DNA of 64,000 bases from Isoetes taiwanensis (taxonomy: Eukaryota > Streptophyta > Lycopodiopsida > Isoetales > Isoetaceae): NCBI GenBank assembly GCA_021234155.1, contig JAJEKV010000063.1, positions 3,356,797 to 3,420,796 on the forward strand, read 5' to 3'. Made by a program: the position numbers and the translations under genes. Under the pieces are notes generated by a model. That model had not been told where the DNA came from. It saw nothing but the letters and a program-made list of their open reading frames with translations, and searched no databases. This document shows, piece after piece, positions 11,747-23,010 of the stretch (position 1 is its first letter; the number at the start of each line of letters is the position of its first letter).

Positions 11747-11872
11747 CTAAAGCGTACGAATACGTACGGGAAGGGGTTCTTTAGACCTTAAAAAATCCAA
11801 TCTCTAGTGATGTATTTCATACCGAAGGGTTTTTTAGACCTTAAAAAAGCGTATACGAAGGGGTTTTTTATG
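11747..11872. repeat. Local repeats of a GAAGGGGTTTTTTAGACC-like block
   Basis: GGGTTCTTTAGACCTTAAAAAA, GGGTTTTTTAGACCTTAAAAAA and GGGGTTTTTTATGACC follow one another within 125 bases, interleaved with ACGAATACGTACGG / GCGTATACGAAGG. This is a small decayed tandem array. Confidence 0.5.
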
Positions 11873-12553
11873 ACCCCTTCCTCGCACATGGCGATCCCTT
11901 ATACACTAAGTGCTATCCCCGGTTATATCTATCTAAATCTGAATCTGAATTTGAATCTCTCTATAGGCCCTTTGTCTTGTAATAATTTGCACACAACCTT
12001 GGTTTTTGTTTTGTTCACCGCGTTGCTTTCATAAAAAAAAATTGCTTGCTGGATCCAAGTTAGTGGAAAATTGTTACCTTTTCGTCTTAAAGTGGATCTC
12101 TTATTAACATTGAATGCAACTTTTAGTTCTTATTAATAAGTCTCCATGTATTCTTAGTAACTTGGAATGAAGATAAAATAGCACGAAACAAACTCAGAAT
12201 GGGCATTTTATGCGGGTGATCAATTAAGGTATATAATTTTATAGTACAACCAAGACAACATCAAAACATAATAAGGGACCATTCAAATGTTGCCCTATTG
12301 TGGATCAAGATTGACTACGATTGGACCCACTTATTTTATCTACTTCATCTGTGGTCTAAGTTCATAGAACAAGTAGAGTTTGATCCACTATTGGCGAAAA
12401 TTATCTTTTCAATAGAAAATGTATTAGTATTTGTAATAAGATCCACATGGTCTTTCATTAATGGCCCTCCCCTATAAAAGGAAATCATGACTATAGATAA
12501 CTAATCTATATTCTTATTTGTTCAATTATCTACTTACGTGGACCTGCTATTAA

Positions 12554-12571
12554 CATATGCTTTACGATTTC
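12554..12571. repeat. Target-site duplication, left copy, of the L1 LINE
   Basis: The 18 bases CATATGCTTTACGATTTC are identical to 19066-19083. They lie directly against a 12-base T run, which is the poly(A) tail of the minus-strand LINE. Confidence 0.9.
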
Positions 12572-13049
12572 TTTTTTTTTTTTGAAGGCTTACTATTTAT
12601 ATTAGGTATAAGTTGAGTGTACAAAAAACTTTTTTCAAGGGAAGTGTAACCCTAAACATTTTAATACTTTTTTTAGAAAAAGCGTATCCGAGAGACGTAG
12701 TCATTTTGGACAGTTCTAAGGAAAACTTAGTGAAATCCTTTGAAGGTGCCGGTTTGTCCTCTTCCTTTGCTTTCCCCTTCACTATCGATGAAATGTGCAG
12801 AGGTGCATTTACAAATGCCCGCCTTTGGCCATGTTGAATCTCCCTTTACGCCTTTGGCCTCGTGATATCAAATCTCTTCTGATGTTGTAGTTTTGGTCAC
12901 AAAGAAGAACTACATACGATAAGGCCCAAGATGTGCGATGTATCAAGAGGGTCGAAGAATCTGATCCATTCCTTCTCCCGCCTTATTCCTTTTCCATTCT
13001 AGCCTCCTAGTCATCGTGAAACGTGGTTTCTCAGCAAAGAATAAACGAA

Positions 13050-16000
13050 TCATACATTAATACTAAGGATCCACTTAATGTCATACACACTGCTTTTATG
13101 ATCCCTTCCTGGGATAATTTCAAAAATCAAATATGAAAGTGTTTCTCCTTTCCAAATTCTCCACAACGTAATATAAGTTCCAAATCCATGGATTGTTAGG
13201 GCATGAAGAATTCTTTTGTGATTCATGGAGACAAGATTTTTGGCCAAAAATCTTCGTGAGGCCGCCTCAAAGACCATTCGCACTAAAAGGCAGACCCTAA
13301 TAGATGATTCTCATCCTCCTTATAGGCTAGACATCTCTGTCACAAATATCGTAATTAGTCATAGAAAGCTTAAATCTCTTACGCTAGTAGCCAATCCTTT
13401 GTGCCATAGCGCCACATGAATGCTTTGATTTTCGGATTAATAGGGTTGCCCACATAAATTTGAGGTTCCTCCTAGTCAGATCCCAAGAAACCCCCATTTG
13501 AGATGAATAAAACCGCTTGGTCTTTCATTAGAAACTTGTAGGCCCAATTGACTTTGTAGCCATTCACCCCTATGATTCCAAGAGTCTTGGGAGTGGGACC
13601 ACACCCATTCACTAATCAGATAGTAATAGCTTCATACAAAGAATCGTTTTCTTTGACCTTCCCTCAAAGGACCGAGTTATGAAATAGAATAATCCCATTA
13701 TCATCAAAAGATTTCTGATCATGGTGATTCCTTTTTGCTTCCAAAGCCTCGCTGATCGTGGGAAGTGGCAAGCTAAACACATTTCGTGGTTATCCAAGAT
13801 GAGAGCAGATTCCGTAAAAATGGACTGATCTCAGATAAGCCCTTTTCCCACTGCATAACCGCTTAACTTCAATCCAAGCCTTTATCCATTTTTTTAATAA
13901 GACCCGTGGTGGTCGGAACGAGAATGGAAAGAAGATAGAGTGTGGCGTGTCCATCTTTAGATTCTCCATCCAAAGGGGTGGTGATTTACCAATGTAATGC
14001 CTAATCGAAATGATATGGGGTGCTTGATTTTGTCACACGAGGCCTTATGAAAATATTTAGTCCAAAGCCAAACCTTTGCTTTTATATTGATTGTTCCCAC
14101 CCTCCTTCTACTTTTTAGGCTTACAAAGACTCTTCCATGGAAAAACAGATGCCAAGATCTTCTATTTTGGCCACAAGAGATAAACCCCGCCAATGATACC
14201 TTGAAGCTTATTAGTAACTTTTTGGGAGCTAAAATAATTGAGGATTGATAGACCTGCACAGGAGGATATCATAAAGTTGGCTATAATAGCTCGCCATTCT
14301 TGGAGAGATATTTAGAGTTCAGTGGTATCTACCTTTTATAAAATTTATCGCTTATATCATTCCACGTGTCCGAGGCATTACTTTTGATGGCAAAGGGAAT
14401 ACCCGTAATTTTAGTCTTAGTGCAAGGGGAGTTATACTACAGCCAAAAGGTCCCTACCCGGGTGCCTTTGTCCATGTCCCCGCTTGAATAGCAGATTTTA
14501 GAGGGTTAATTTTGCAAACCGTAGATATTACCAAAGTCCCTCGAGAATATGCCGAAAAGGATGATCGAATCCTGATCCATTGAAGTCAAAATGAAGGTAT
14601 CATCAAAGAAATGACCATTGAGGATCTCGGTCCACCCGAGAGTTATCGTGGAGTTGAAGTCCTTTTGATTGAATTCGTTCTTTTGCCTTTTCCAACAAGT
14701 CAGCTGCTTCCATGACAATTAAGAATAAAAGGGGCAAGAGGACACCCTTGCTTAACACCTCTTTTGAGAGCAAAGAAGGGGCTACACTCACCATTAACAA
14801 GAACAAAATGATCTAGAATTACTCAAGATTGCTTACATACCAATACTTTCTTCGTTGAACCCCAAAGCTCGCAACATTTAAAACAAAAACTTCCAACCGA
14901 CCGTATCAAAAGCTTCGATGTCCAGCTTTTGAGAAGGGCAATATCTTGTTGGATTCCTTGGCCTGCAACCCTAAGATTGTCGTGGACCACATTGTCCAAG
15001 ATAAAACCATCCTTAAGATATGCGATTGGGTGCTACCGATTGCAAAGTTTAAAATCTTCTTGAGTCCGGTACCAACAGCCCGCAATTATCTTGTAAATGA
15101 CATTAGTAAGAGAAATTGGTCTATAATCAAAGAAAGGAGATTGGGGAGTCAATCTTGGGAATGAGAGTAATAAGACTCGCGGTTGATTCCGCATCCGACA
15201 CCCTATTTATCCCGAACTCATTGGCTAAATTGGTAACACCTTTACTTAAAATAGGCCAAGCCTTTTAAAAAATTCCGCAGGAGGCCATCTCGTCCGTGGG
15301 TTTTCCCATTATCCATTCCGTAGATAACTTCCATGAGCTCAATATCAAGAAATGGGGTCTGATGAGGTTGTTCTCGTCCTCATTGACTTTGCTCTCAATG
15401 TTGATAAAAAGGTCCATTGCCTCATCAAGGCAAATGTTGTTGGTACCCATGATCTTTGTGAAGTGGTCCATAGCAAAATTTCTTAAGGTTGAGATCACCG
15501 TAGATTTGAGTATCCCCCACCTTGACTTCATCAATTTGATTTCTTTGAGTTTAGTCTTGGCCTTGATAAAAAAATACTTGGAGTTGCATCTCTCATCCTC
15601 CTTGAGCTCTTTGATTTTTGCCTTAACTTTCCAACCTTTTGCAATGCTAATTTCCTCCTTCTCTATCTGAATTTTGATGTCTTCTTGCATGTCAGCAGGG
15701 GCAGCACTTAGGCTGTCTCTCAGATTAGCCAGCTTGGCTTGCTTCTGGTAGTGGATCTCTTTGCCCCAGCATTTCAGCCAACTTTTAATGTGTTTGGCAA
15801 CATTAATCCACCACCACATCCAACCAATCTCCCCAGCTGGCATGGGGTGGCAGTTTATAATGTTCTGGAGCTTTTCCATAAACTCCTCATGGTCCAGAAG
15901 ATTAACATTAAGCTTGAAAAAGGATTTTCTATTGTTATGCATGTTCTTGCCAATAAAACAGATTTGCTGAGGATAGTGGTCAGAGAGGGTATATCCTGTT

Positions 16001-16680
16001 AGATTATCCACCCTACTGCCTGCAGTCCAAAGGTTCTCACTAAGGTAAAAACGGTCATGAAGGCAGCAAATCGGATCTATTCTATGATCAGACCAGCTAA
16101 ATGAATTAGGTTTAGTTCTGGCAATTCTCGAGATTGTGATCGCTAGAAGCTTGGACCAAGCACCCCCGCTCCTCGAGGCAAGAGAGCTTTAAAATTCCTA
16201 TTTTTCATATAGCTATCGCTGACCATATTAAAGTCTCCAAATGTAATAAGATCATCAAAGATCAATATTAGCCAAACTTTGATTAATTTGATTCCACACA
16301 ACAATCCTCTCGTAGGGATTATGATAAGAGTACACATTAGCTATGGCTATAGTTTCAGGCCCGACACCTACCAAAATCTGCCACCTACCATCAAGTATCA
16401 TTGACCATGTGAACTACCTCTAGGTTGGTTCTCATGTTCCACACTATGGCAATACCTGCATCGAGTCATTAGCACTTATAGACCAAACTTTAAAATTAGG
16501 AGGAAGGGATCTAGAGATAATCTCATTATGGTTAAGATCATGGATCTTATGCTCCCGGATAAGCAAAATATCGTGGTTAAGGGTAGATATACGCACCTTT
16601 AAACGCTCCCTTTGATGATACTATTTATGCCCCGAGATTCCGTAATAATTTTAAGGGGGTTAGACATTAACATTTATACC
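13050..16680 (-). pseudogene. LINE ORF2 remnant: AP endonuclease, reverse transcriptase, C-terminal region
   Basis: Minus-strand order is as follows. The endonuclease contains IAIANVYSYHNPYERIVVW and then LITFGDFNMVSDSY (16337-16143), including the GDFN catalytic motif, with TLSDHYPQQ (SDH motif) at about 15990. The linker at 16011-15265 (248 codons open) has the L1-typical WWINVAKHIKSWLKCWGKEI. Reverse transcriptase fragments follow: IDYRPISLTNVIYKI near 15110, KLDIEAFDTVGWKFLF near 14900, and a GHFFDDTFILTSMDQD palm stretch near 14590. There the usual F-A-D-D appears as F-F-D-D. Then come a thumb segment (SLAGFISCGQNRRSW, 14200) and a decayed C-terminal part to about 13050. Stops and frame changes occur throughout, so it is inactive. 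Confidence 0.85.
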
Positions 16681-17394
16681 TTCCCTTGGCCATCCCGGAT
16701 TGGATGGCGTAATTCTTTGGGCTCAATCTCAGGTCCAATGTAGGTTTTCTTCGCCCCCCGCCCTTCTTCCGAAGTGATCTCGCCCATCCTTCCTCATTGC
16801 AAGAATGTATGAATTCATGGTCCTAATTATAGTTCTCTGCTCTCCCTCGAAGTTTTCCTCCTTAAGAGGGAAAGATAGAGTCACCATGCCCGATTTAAAT
16901 TGGACTTCCAAGTTGACATTCTTGATAAGAAAATCCCAATTTTTATTCATAAACGAGAGTCACCGCTGAGAGTGAAATCAAATGATGATCATCGGGTTCC
17001 TTTGGGTAATGGTTTTACAATCCATATGAGCTGGCTGTGGGCCCGAGTCGGATCAGTTATATTTTTGGGCCACCCCGCCTAATGATGAGGGGGGTTTAAT
17101 CGGTATAGTTTTTTCCACAGGTGCAGCTTCTTCAAGCATCTTATGGGTAGGAGTTTTTGAATACATCACTTCTAAATCCGCAGTTCTCCCTTTGAGATCT
17201 TTATTTTAACATTTTTAGGCCATCTAGAGTCAATTGCTTTGGATATACGCATTGCAGGGGGAATTTGTTTGGGGATATTAATAGAGATAATATCACCCAG
17301 TTGCTCTCGAGATGGCCTTTAGGTGAGAAATCGTCCATAAGAGGGGGTCGGAAATGTTACCCATGTAGAAGTGGAGATATACTTTGGGTTACCC

Positions 17395-18597
17395 TCAAAA
17401 TAATGGGCTCCATCTCATGATATAGAACTCGTTGTTACTAATTTTGCCCAATTTCTTTTTTAGCAGGTAGGTAACACTAAAATTATCCTTACAGAGGACC
17501 TGAAACGTTCTGTCATCAATCTTGAGCAAGGAGCAGATGGGTATTCTATGAGTTTTGGTAATCCAAAACTTGATTTCTCCAATAGAGGGGCATTTTGATG
17601 GAAAATAGATAAGCATTCCTCTGTCAGAGTACAAGTTTACAGCCGTGGAATCTTGCACACTCGAAAGATCAATATAATCCAAGTTAACTTTAGATTTGTC
17701 AGTCGGGTTAGCACAAGAGTCGATATTTAACAAAGCATTTTTATATGAGGAAAGAATTGGACCTTTTGCTTTGTCGCTCTTGCCGATGACAGGAATCCGG
17801 TTACATACTTTCTGATCCTCGACTGAGGTGCTGATTCTGTTCATGCCAGTGTTGTGTAGGTCCACGCAGTTCTTGCAGTCGCATTGGTTTGTCTCAAGCG
17901 GGTTAAAATAGCCATTAGAATCCCTGATCTTGCATGCAACAGTGTCCTTTTTGAGCCTTGTCTGATAAATACCGTATTCTTGTGAGACATCTTTAAGGAG
18001 CAGATCTGAGCCTGAAGGGAGTTTACTGATAGCCTGCCTCCGGTGGTGCTCAATAACTCTGTCATCCGCCTCTTCCCATCTTTTAATGAGCTTTATGGAA
18101 GCCTTAGAGTTCCAGTTGAGGTTTTCAATGTCCATAAGAATGGCCTTTGCCGCGTTGAGCAACTCGTTCATGGATTTTTGGAAAATGTTGTTCTTGAGGC
18201 TGCAGCAGTCGGCCTCAGAGTGGCCTTGTTTCACCATTATCCTTTTACATAGGTTTCTGTCCATTTCCTGCAGAAGCTCGAACATATTCCATGCCCAGTC
18301 CCTATCATTGGCTCTTCCAGCGGCATAGTCTTTTTCCACAGCTTCCATTTTACTCAGAGTTTCGCATATAACCCCATCAGCAAGAACCTCCATGCAAACC
18401 GCCGCTGCTTTCTGTTGATCTTGAATTAAAGCAAAGGTGATGTACATAGATTTCATTTTTTTAATTCTTGTCATTCTTCTTCCCAACCAAAAAATATTAG
18501 TCCATTCATCATCTTCAATCATAATGGAGAGCCTTTTTTCTTTGTCCATTAGGCTCTTGGGTTGATTCGAGACAATTTTCCCAGTTTTGCTTGCCAT
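17395..18597 (-). CDS. LINE ORF1 (nucleic-acid-binding, DUF4283-like end), still largely open
   Basis: An uninterrupted frame of about 400 codons starts at ATG 18597, and the frame stays open upstream to 18654. Plant L1 ORF1 proteins bind the element RNA during retrotransposition. The N-terminal two thirds are charged and probably helical, with a cysteine cluster near QCDCKNC. The last 80 residues (MLIYFPSKCPSIGEIKFWIT, then FQVLCKDNFSVTYLLKKKLG) resemble the DUF4283 domain common in plant L1 ORF1 and end at IMRWSPLF. The next bases continue the same domain in another frame (FEGNPKYISTSTWVTFPTPS, 17395-17340). A frameshift at about 17395 therefore truncates the original protein. No other gene is expected in this strand and place. 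Confidence 0.7.
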   Translation of the reverse strand: MASKTGKIVSNQPKSLMDKEKRLSIMIEDDEWTNIFWLGRRMTRIKKMKSMYITFALIQDQQKAAAVCMEVLADGVICETLSKMEAVEKDYAAGRANDRDWAWNMFELLQEMDRNLCKRIMVKQGHSEADCCSLKNNIFQKSMNELLNAAKAILMDIENLNWNSKASIKLIKRWEEADDRVIEHHRRQAISKLPSGSDLLLKDVSQEYGIYQTRLKKDTVACKIRDSNGYFNPLETNQCDCKNCVDLHNTGMNRISTSVEDQKVCNRIPVIGKSDKAKGPILSSYKNALLNIDSCANPTDKSKVNLDYIDLSSVQDSTAVNLYSDRGMLIYFPSKCPSIGEIKFWITKTHRIPICSLLKIDDRTFQVLCKDNFSVTYLLKKKLGKISNNEFYIMRWSPLF

Positions 18598-19065
18598 ATC
18601 TAGTTTTCGCCTGCGTATCTCCAAACAAGAATCTGTAAGTCGTTGAAAAACCAAGCCGGCCGGAGATCAAAGAAGCTTGTCCAGTGGAGAATAGGTTCAA
18701 TTCCAAATCTCTCAAGAACGGAGATTTGAAAGAGATTTCGGTTAAATCTACCTAGGGCAAGGTAGCCCCAATTATGGGCTGTAATTCTTAAAGATCCTAC
18801 TCACAAACCCCAAAATGCTAAGAAAATGACTGCCTAAGGCTGTTCTACTAAATCCTATTCTACTTCTAGAATTGTACGACTGAATGATTATACTATCAAT
18901 AGCAGCGACTGTCACATCATACTCAGAAGGGATGTCCGGGAATCCCAAGCTCTGGAGAACAGCCTCCAGAAAGGCCTCATCCATCGAGTCTGGGATGCGC
19001 ACGGAGCCCGAGGCGCCAAATAGAGCGCTTAACGTTCATCCCCGCACTATCACTATCGCCCTATC

Positions 19066-19083
19066 CATATGCTTTACGATTTC
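19066..19083. repeat. Target-site duplication, right copy, of the L1 LINE
   Basis: Identical to 12554-12571. The bases just outside (ATTTATCTACTTACGTGGAC, then TGGCTA) resemble those just left of the other copy (ATTATCTACTTACGTGGAC, then CTGCTA). The target thus already held a short local repeat. Confidence 0.9.
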
Positions 19084-19158
19084 ATTTATCTACTTACGTG
19101 GACTGGCTACTATTGGGATGCAAATACGATGTGCGAATCTAACTTTATCATTATAAAG

Positions 19159-19216
19159 TCACTTCACCCTCGGGTCACAGAGGGCAACCCTCCGTGCGCA
19201 GCACCTTGTTTTTTTT
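19159..19216 (-). repeat. Dispersed hairpin repeat family B, copy 1
   Basis: The minus strand reads AAAACAAGGTGCTGCGCAC, GGAGGGTTGCCCTCTGTG, then ACCCGAGGGTGAAGTGAC. It matches 48449-48505 over about 55 bases with few differences. The GAGGG..CCCTC core folds into a short hairpin. Confidence 0.75.
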
Positions 19217-20689
19217 GAACGGTCTGGAATGGCTTTTTTTTTTCTGTAAATGTTGGACATAGTAAATTTTTGGAAAGTAGATTGTTTCCTTTTTTGTCAC
19301 GGCCGATTCATGCATCCGCCCTGATTTCCAAATCTTGGGCTGGAGGAGATTGCCGTGGTCTCCAAGATTGCAGTAGCCACGGAATAACTCTCGCCATTTA
19401 GAAAGGGGTTTTTTTTTTTTCTGTTGTTGTCGAGTTGCATGCCTCAGATTTTGTCCTGCCTCAGATTTCATTCGGAATATTTATCTCGCCATTTTCAATT
19501 CCACAACCACTTTAGATTTGTGTTTTGGATTTTGTTCTCGGTGAAGATCACGATTGGTTGCTTGAGGTTTGAATCCCATCATGCTCCATTCCGATTACAC
19601 AAACCCCGTGATACTTCTTCAAACTTGGGCTGCCTGCTTGTCACGCCTGCTTGTCAAATTTGGGTTGCCTGCTTGTCAAATTTAGATAAGAGATTTTAGA
19701 AGGGAAAGAAGACACAATACTTGGGCCCTACAATAGCACACCATGTACTTGGTAGAAATCGTAAAGGCATTTTAGAGGACATTCTTATATAAGCCAATGC
19801 CGGTTAGGGGATAATACCACAACCCTAAGTCTACACGGGTTGAAAAGGAACAAGTAATAAATTGCAATAACAAGAAGACATATAAAAATTTTATGGTTTA
19901 TTTTAACCACTAGATGCTACATCATACAATCAATTCAGATTACTCGAATACCAAATCTCTTATTGCTTAAATTTTCTAGTCCTTCTTATTAGAGCTATAT
20001 ACATTCTTTGTTCCAAATCAAGGACTTGTGGTAACTATGCCAATTATTAGACAAACCTACATGATGTTCTCCACTAAGGGTATATGTGTACCTTACACTT
20101 CTCATATAACAATAAGAATGTGAAACAATTTATTACCTTTAGAAAGGTGAGGCCACATGAAAGAATATCTCCAGAACCTAGCAAATCTAACAAGCGTTCC
20201 CAAACTCAAGAAACCATAGCTCTTGTATTAATCGTAATAGCTTAAAATAAGTGCACCACCAGATTACACGCTCACATAAAAACATGGTTTTCTTGGCCAT
20301 TAATGTACTTTAAAAAGAAAGTATACCCATGTCAAACTAATCAGTTGTTTGAAATGGTGTCATTAATAGAACTATATAGTGTAGACCTTAAAATGATTAA
20401 TACGAAGGTTATCAACATAGGTGCCCATGCTGGTTATAGAGGCAAGAAGCTGATCTGCCACAACCGAACGCCGATGCTCACCATGAGCTCGTTGAAACCA
20501 TATAATTCCTGCACGTCTTTGTCTATGTTCCCAGTTGTAAATTCCAACCACTTGCACAGAGAAATAACTAAGGACATCCTTGAAGGAATCCCAGAAGTTG
20601 TTTCTTGCTCGTTGTTGTGAGCATAGTTGATCTCGTCTAATAACAAGAGCAATTTGGAGATTACCAGCCACTCAAAAGGTATGTCCAGA
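19217..20689. other. No gene recognised
   Basis: AT-rich intergenic DNA. Within 19617-19680 the phrase GGCTGCCTGCTTGTCA / GGTTGCCTGCTTGTCAAATTT is repeated. The open frames at 20303-20620 (plus) and 20372-20736 (minus) overlap each other and match nothing I know. Confidence 0.35.
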
Positions 20690-20763
20690 TATATACCAGC
20701 ATATATCCAAAATATTCCACATTTCCATATAAACAAGGGTTTGCCCTTTAGGGCAACCCAAAA
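20690..20763 (+). repeat. Dispersed hairpin repeat family A, copy 2
   Basis: ATATACCAGCATATATCC.., then ATAAACAAGGGTTTGCCC, then TTTAGGGCAACCCAAAA matches the 3' part of the other family A copies. The hairpin lies at 20738-20759. Similarity ends at CAACCCAAAA, and a purine-rich run begins there. Confidence 0.75.
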
Positions 20764-20895
20764 GGGGAAGGGAAAAAGGGAAAAGGAAAAACAGAAAAGG
20801 GGAAAATGAAAAAAGGGAAATGAGGAAAATGAGATAATAGAAAAAAGAAAGTGGAAAAATAAAAAAGGGAGAAGTGGGAAAGGGCAAAAGGAAAA
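20764..20895. repeat. Purine-rich low-complexity tract
   Basis: About 130 bases are nearly pure A and G in runs such as GGGAAAAGGAAAA. It follows directly on the end of repeat A copy 2, as if it had grown from that element's A-rich tail. Confidence 0.7.
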
Positions 20896-21107
20896 GGGCT
20901 TTGTGGTTGAATGTTCTTTATTATGTAATCTTGTAAATGTGAATTAATTTAACAATTCTCCATTGTATCATTTATAATTCTTAGCTTATTCCCAACAACG
21001 TTGGGCACTGCTTCTAGTTACCGTTAAGATTTTCCCTCGAAAACCCTTCGGGGCAGGTTTTTTAATCCTAGACAAATTATGGGTTTGATGTACTCTTTCT
21101 TGTGTTT

Positions 21108-21180
21108 CGACCCATAGACCTTTGGTCTTCATGGACAATAAACTTCAATTCAATTCAATTCAATTCAATTCAATACAATT
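21108..21180 (+). repeat. Retroposon 3' end with (CAATT)n tail
   Basis: GACCCATAGACCTTTGGTCT then TCATGGACAATAAACTTCAATT leads into seven units of CAATT (21146-21180, last unit imperfect). The same 3' word followed by a different pentamer repeat occurs at 47379-47447. This suggests very short 5'-truncated insertions of one retroposon family with a microsatellite tail. Confidence 0.55.
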
Positions 21181-21406
21181 TGGATCTTAAACTGTATAAA
21201 TTGCAATCATAATGTGGCCGAAATGTGAAATGTTATATTTATAACATAAGATTTTCAATGGTGTGATTGGGGTATTCGTATATTAGATGGTATTTTGCTG
21301 ACGGTGGCAAGGGTGATTCGAAACCCTAGAATATTGGGCGGGCATCTTGGAGCTCTGGATGCCCGGTTGGCCGGAACCGTGAGTTGTTCCTTGGGGTGCT
21401 CGGGGG

Positions 21407-23010
21407 ATGGCGGAGCTGCCTACGATATGTGCTCACTGCCCGTGTTTTTTTTTTGGAGTTTTGGATAAGCCGGGCCTGGGGTTGTTGGCGGGGGAGGTGG
21501 AGGTTTTTGAAGGGGAGATAGGTAAGCCAGCCTTGTTGTTTTCTGTGGCTTTGTTTTTCTTTGTGGTTTTCTGCCATGTCTATGAAGAGGGCAGCCAGAA
21601 AGGGGAAGAGTGCCCGCTCCGCCCCCTGTGTTCCAGGAGCCGATCTTCAATGTCGGTTCTTCCATTCCAAGAGAATGGTCGTGATTTTTGTGGTGAGCAG
21701 GACTGGAACCTCATAGATGTGAGTGTCACCTTAGGTCTGTCTGGGCAGGATGTCCCTGTGAGCTTTTATGATGGTCTTGTGGGATTTTGCAATCGGAGGT
21801 GTGTTGCTGGAGTTGTGGCCATGGAACGTGGTGCTACTGTAGATCATTTGCATTGTCAGGCTATTTTTAGAGCCCGGTTTAAATGCCCTAGGGCCATGAA
21901 TGATGCCATAAAAAAAGATTTTAATTGGGTTTGTAAGCCTCCTGGTGTGATCTTGGTGTGTAAAGCCCTGAAGAACACTCGTCTTCATTGTTTTGAAGGT
22001 ATGATTGGGTATTGTATGAAGGATATGGGAAAGGTTCATTATGTCTGCCATCTTCATAATGTGAGTGAGGCTGCCATCGAGAAAGGTAAGGATTTGTATT
22101 TGAGATGGGGAGTGGTGATACCAAAAAACTTAGTTGTTCTTGATAACAAAAACTTGTTGAATCGAAATTTTACTATCATGGGAACCGTAGATTGACTGCT
22201 AGCTTGTTGTTTACACTGGTCAGAATGATTCGTTCTAGAAAATTTACATTGTCCAGTTCTTGGATTATCCCTTCCAATACTGCCCATATTAATGAGCACC
22301 GTGTCCGGGCTGCATGGAGGGTGCTGCTGAATCCTTCTCAGTGCATGCCATCGGATATGAGGACGATTTTGTTTGGGCTGCCAGCAGGCTTTGTGTCTGT
22401 GGAGCGCAATGGGCCTGGGAGGAGGTGGTATTGGGATGATGCCATTCCTATTGATGAACAAGATAATAACTTTGAGGATATTTATGATGATTCTTATAGT
22501 CGAGACAGTGATGATGTTGTCATTCTTGAGCCTGGTGTGGATTTCATCCCTGTGCACAAGGGTGATTGCACCATGGCTGTTGGGTGATGATCTTGGTTGC
22601 CTCTACATTGTATAGTTGGGTTTTTTTTCATGGCTTTCTTTGTTTTTAGTTGCAGGAAATATGGAGACTGATGGGGAACCAGTTGCTGGCGTGGAGCAAC
22701 CTGCTGTGTCTTTGCCTGACTCTTTTATTTCTTCTGCTGTAGAAGCATCTCATCTAGACCCTGTTGTGTTCTCGGCTGAGCCTGAGGCAGTGTTTTGTGA
22801 TCAAGAGTTTGTTAATAGCATTATCCAGGTTGGAACTGAGGCGCATAGGATTGCGGCGTCCTTAGCTTAGAGGGTTTTATGCCTCAATTCAGAATGCTAT
22901 ATCTGCTGTGGAGTGGGATCAGTTGGGGGTGCCCGTTTCTGAGCTGCACATCTTGCGCTCTCATATGAGTTTTGCCAGGGTGTTGCTTGTGCAAGAAATA
23001 CGCAACTAGA
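21407..23010 (+). pseudogene. Replitron-like HUH endonuclease (Rep) gene, frame-broken
   Basis: The 262-codon frame 21407-22195 carries DHLHCQ with the two histidines at residues 147 and 149, then GYCMKDMGKVHYVCH with tyrosine 202, lysine 205 and lysine 209. An H-hydrophobic-H pair about 55 residues before a Y..K..GK motif is the pattern of single-tyrosine HUH nucleases of Replitrons, which nick and join single DNA strands. A one-base slip at about 22190 moves to frame 22192-22587 (SWIIPSNTAHINEHRVRAAW ... PGRRWYWDDAIP, acidic tail). A likely intron (about 22584-22653) leads to an acidic exon from 22654 (GNMETDGEPVAG). That exon changes frame at 22870 and ends near 23010. A more natural N-terminus may be ATG 21578 (MSMKRAARKGKSARSAPC), which would require another slip near 21660. 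The family assignment rests on motif pattern only. Confidence 0.6.

Larger units (their letters stand above)
10626..12553. other. Intergenic DNA with small local repeats, no gene seen
   Basis: Beyond the local repeats listed separately I recognise nothing. Short frames at 10900-11178 and 11467-11706 have no family resemblance. Confidence 0.35.
12572..19065 (-). mobile_element. L1-type LINE retrotransposon (about 6.5 kb) with target-site duplication and poly(A) tail
   Basis: Boundaries come from an exact 18-bp duplication at both edges and a terminal poly(T) on the plus strand (12572-12583). Reading from the right, the element has a presumed 5' region, ORF1 (from 18597), an AP endonuclease segment, a reverse transcriptase and a C-terminal zinc-finger-like region, ending in the poly(A) tail. 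This is the plant L1 order. ORF2 is broken by stops and frameshifts, while most of ORF1 is still open. Length fits a near full-length insertion. Confidence 0.9.

Noticed and set aside
15265-16011. A 248-codon open frame as an independent host gene
   Set aside because: Its sequence (SDHYPQQ start, WWINVAKHIKSWL linker) and its place between endonuclease and reverse transcriptase show it is part of LINE ORF2.
21146-21180. (CAATT)n as a telomere-like repeat
   Set aside because: The unit is not a plant telomere repeat, and the run directly follows a retroposon-like 3' end.
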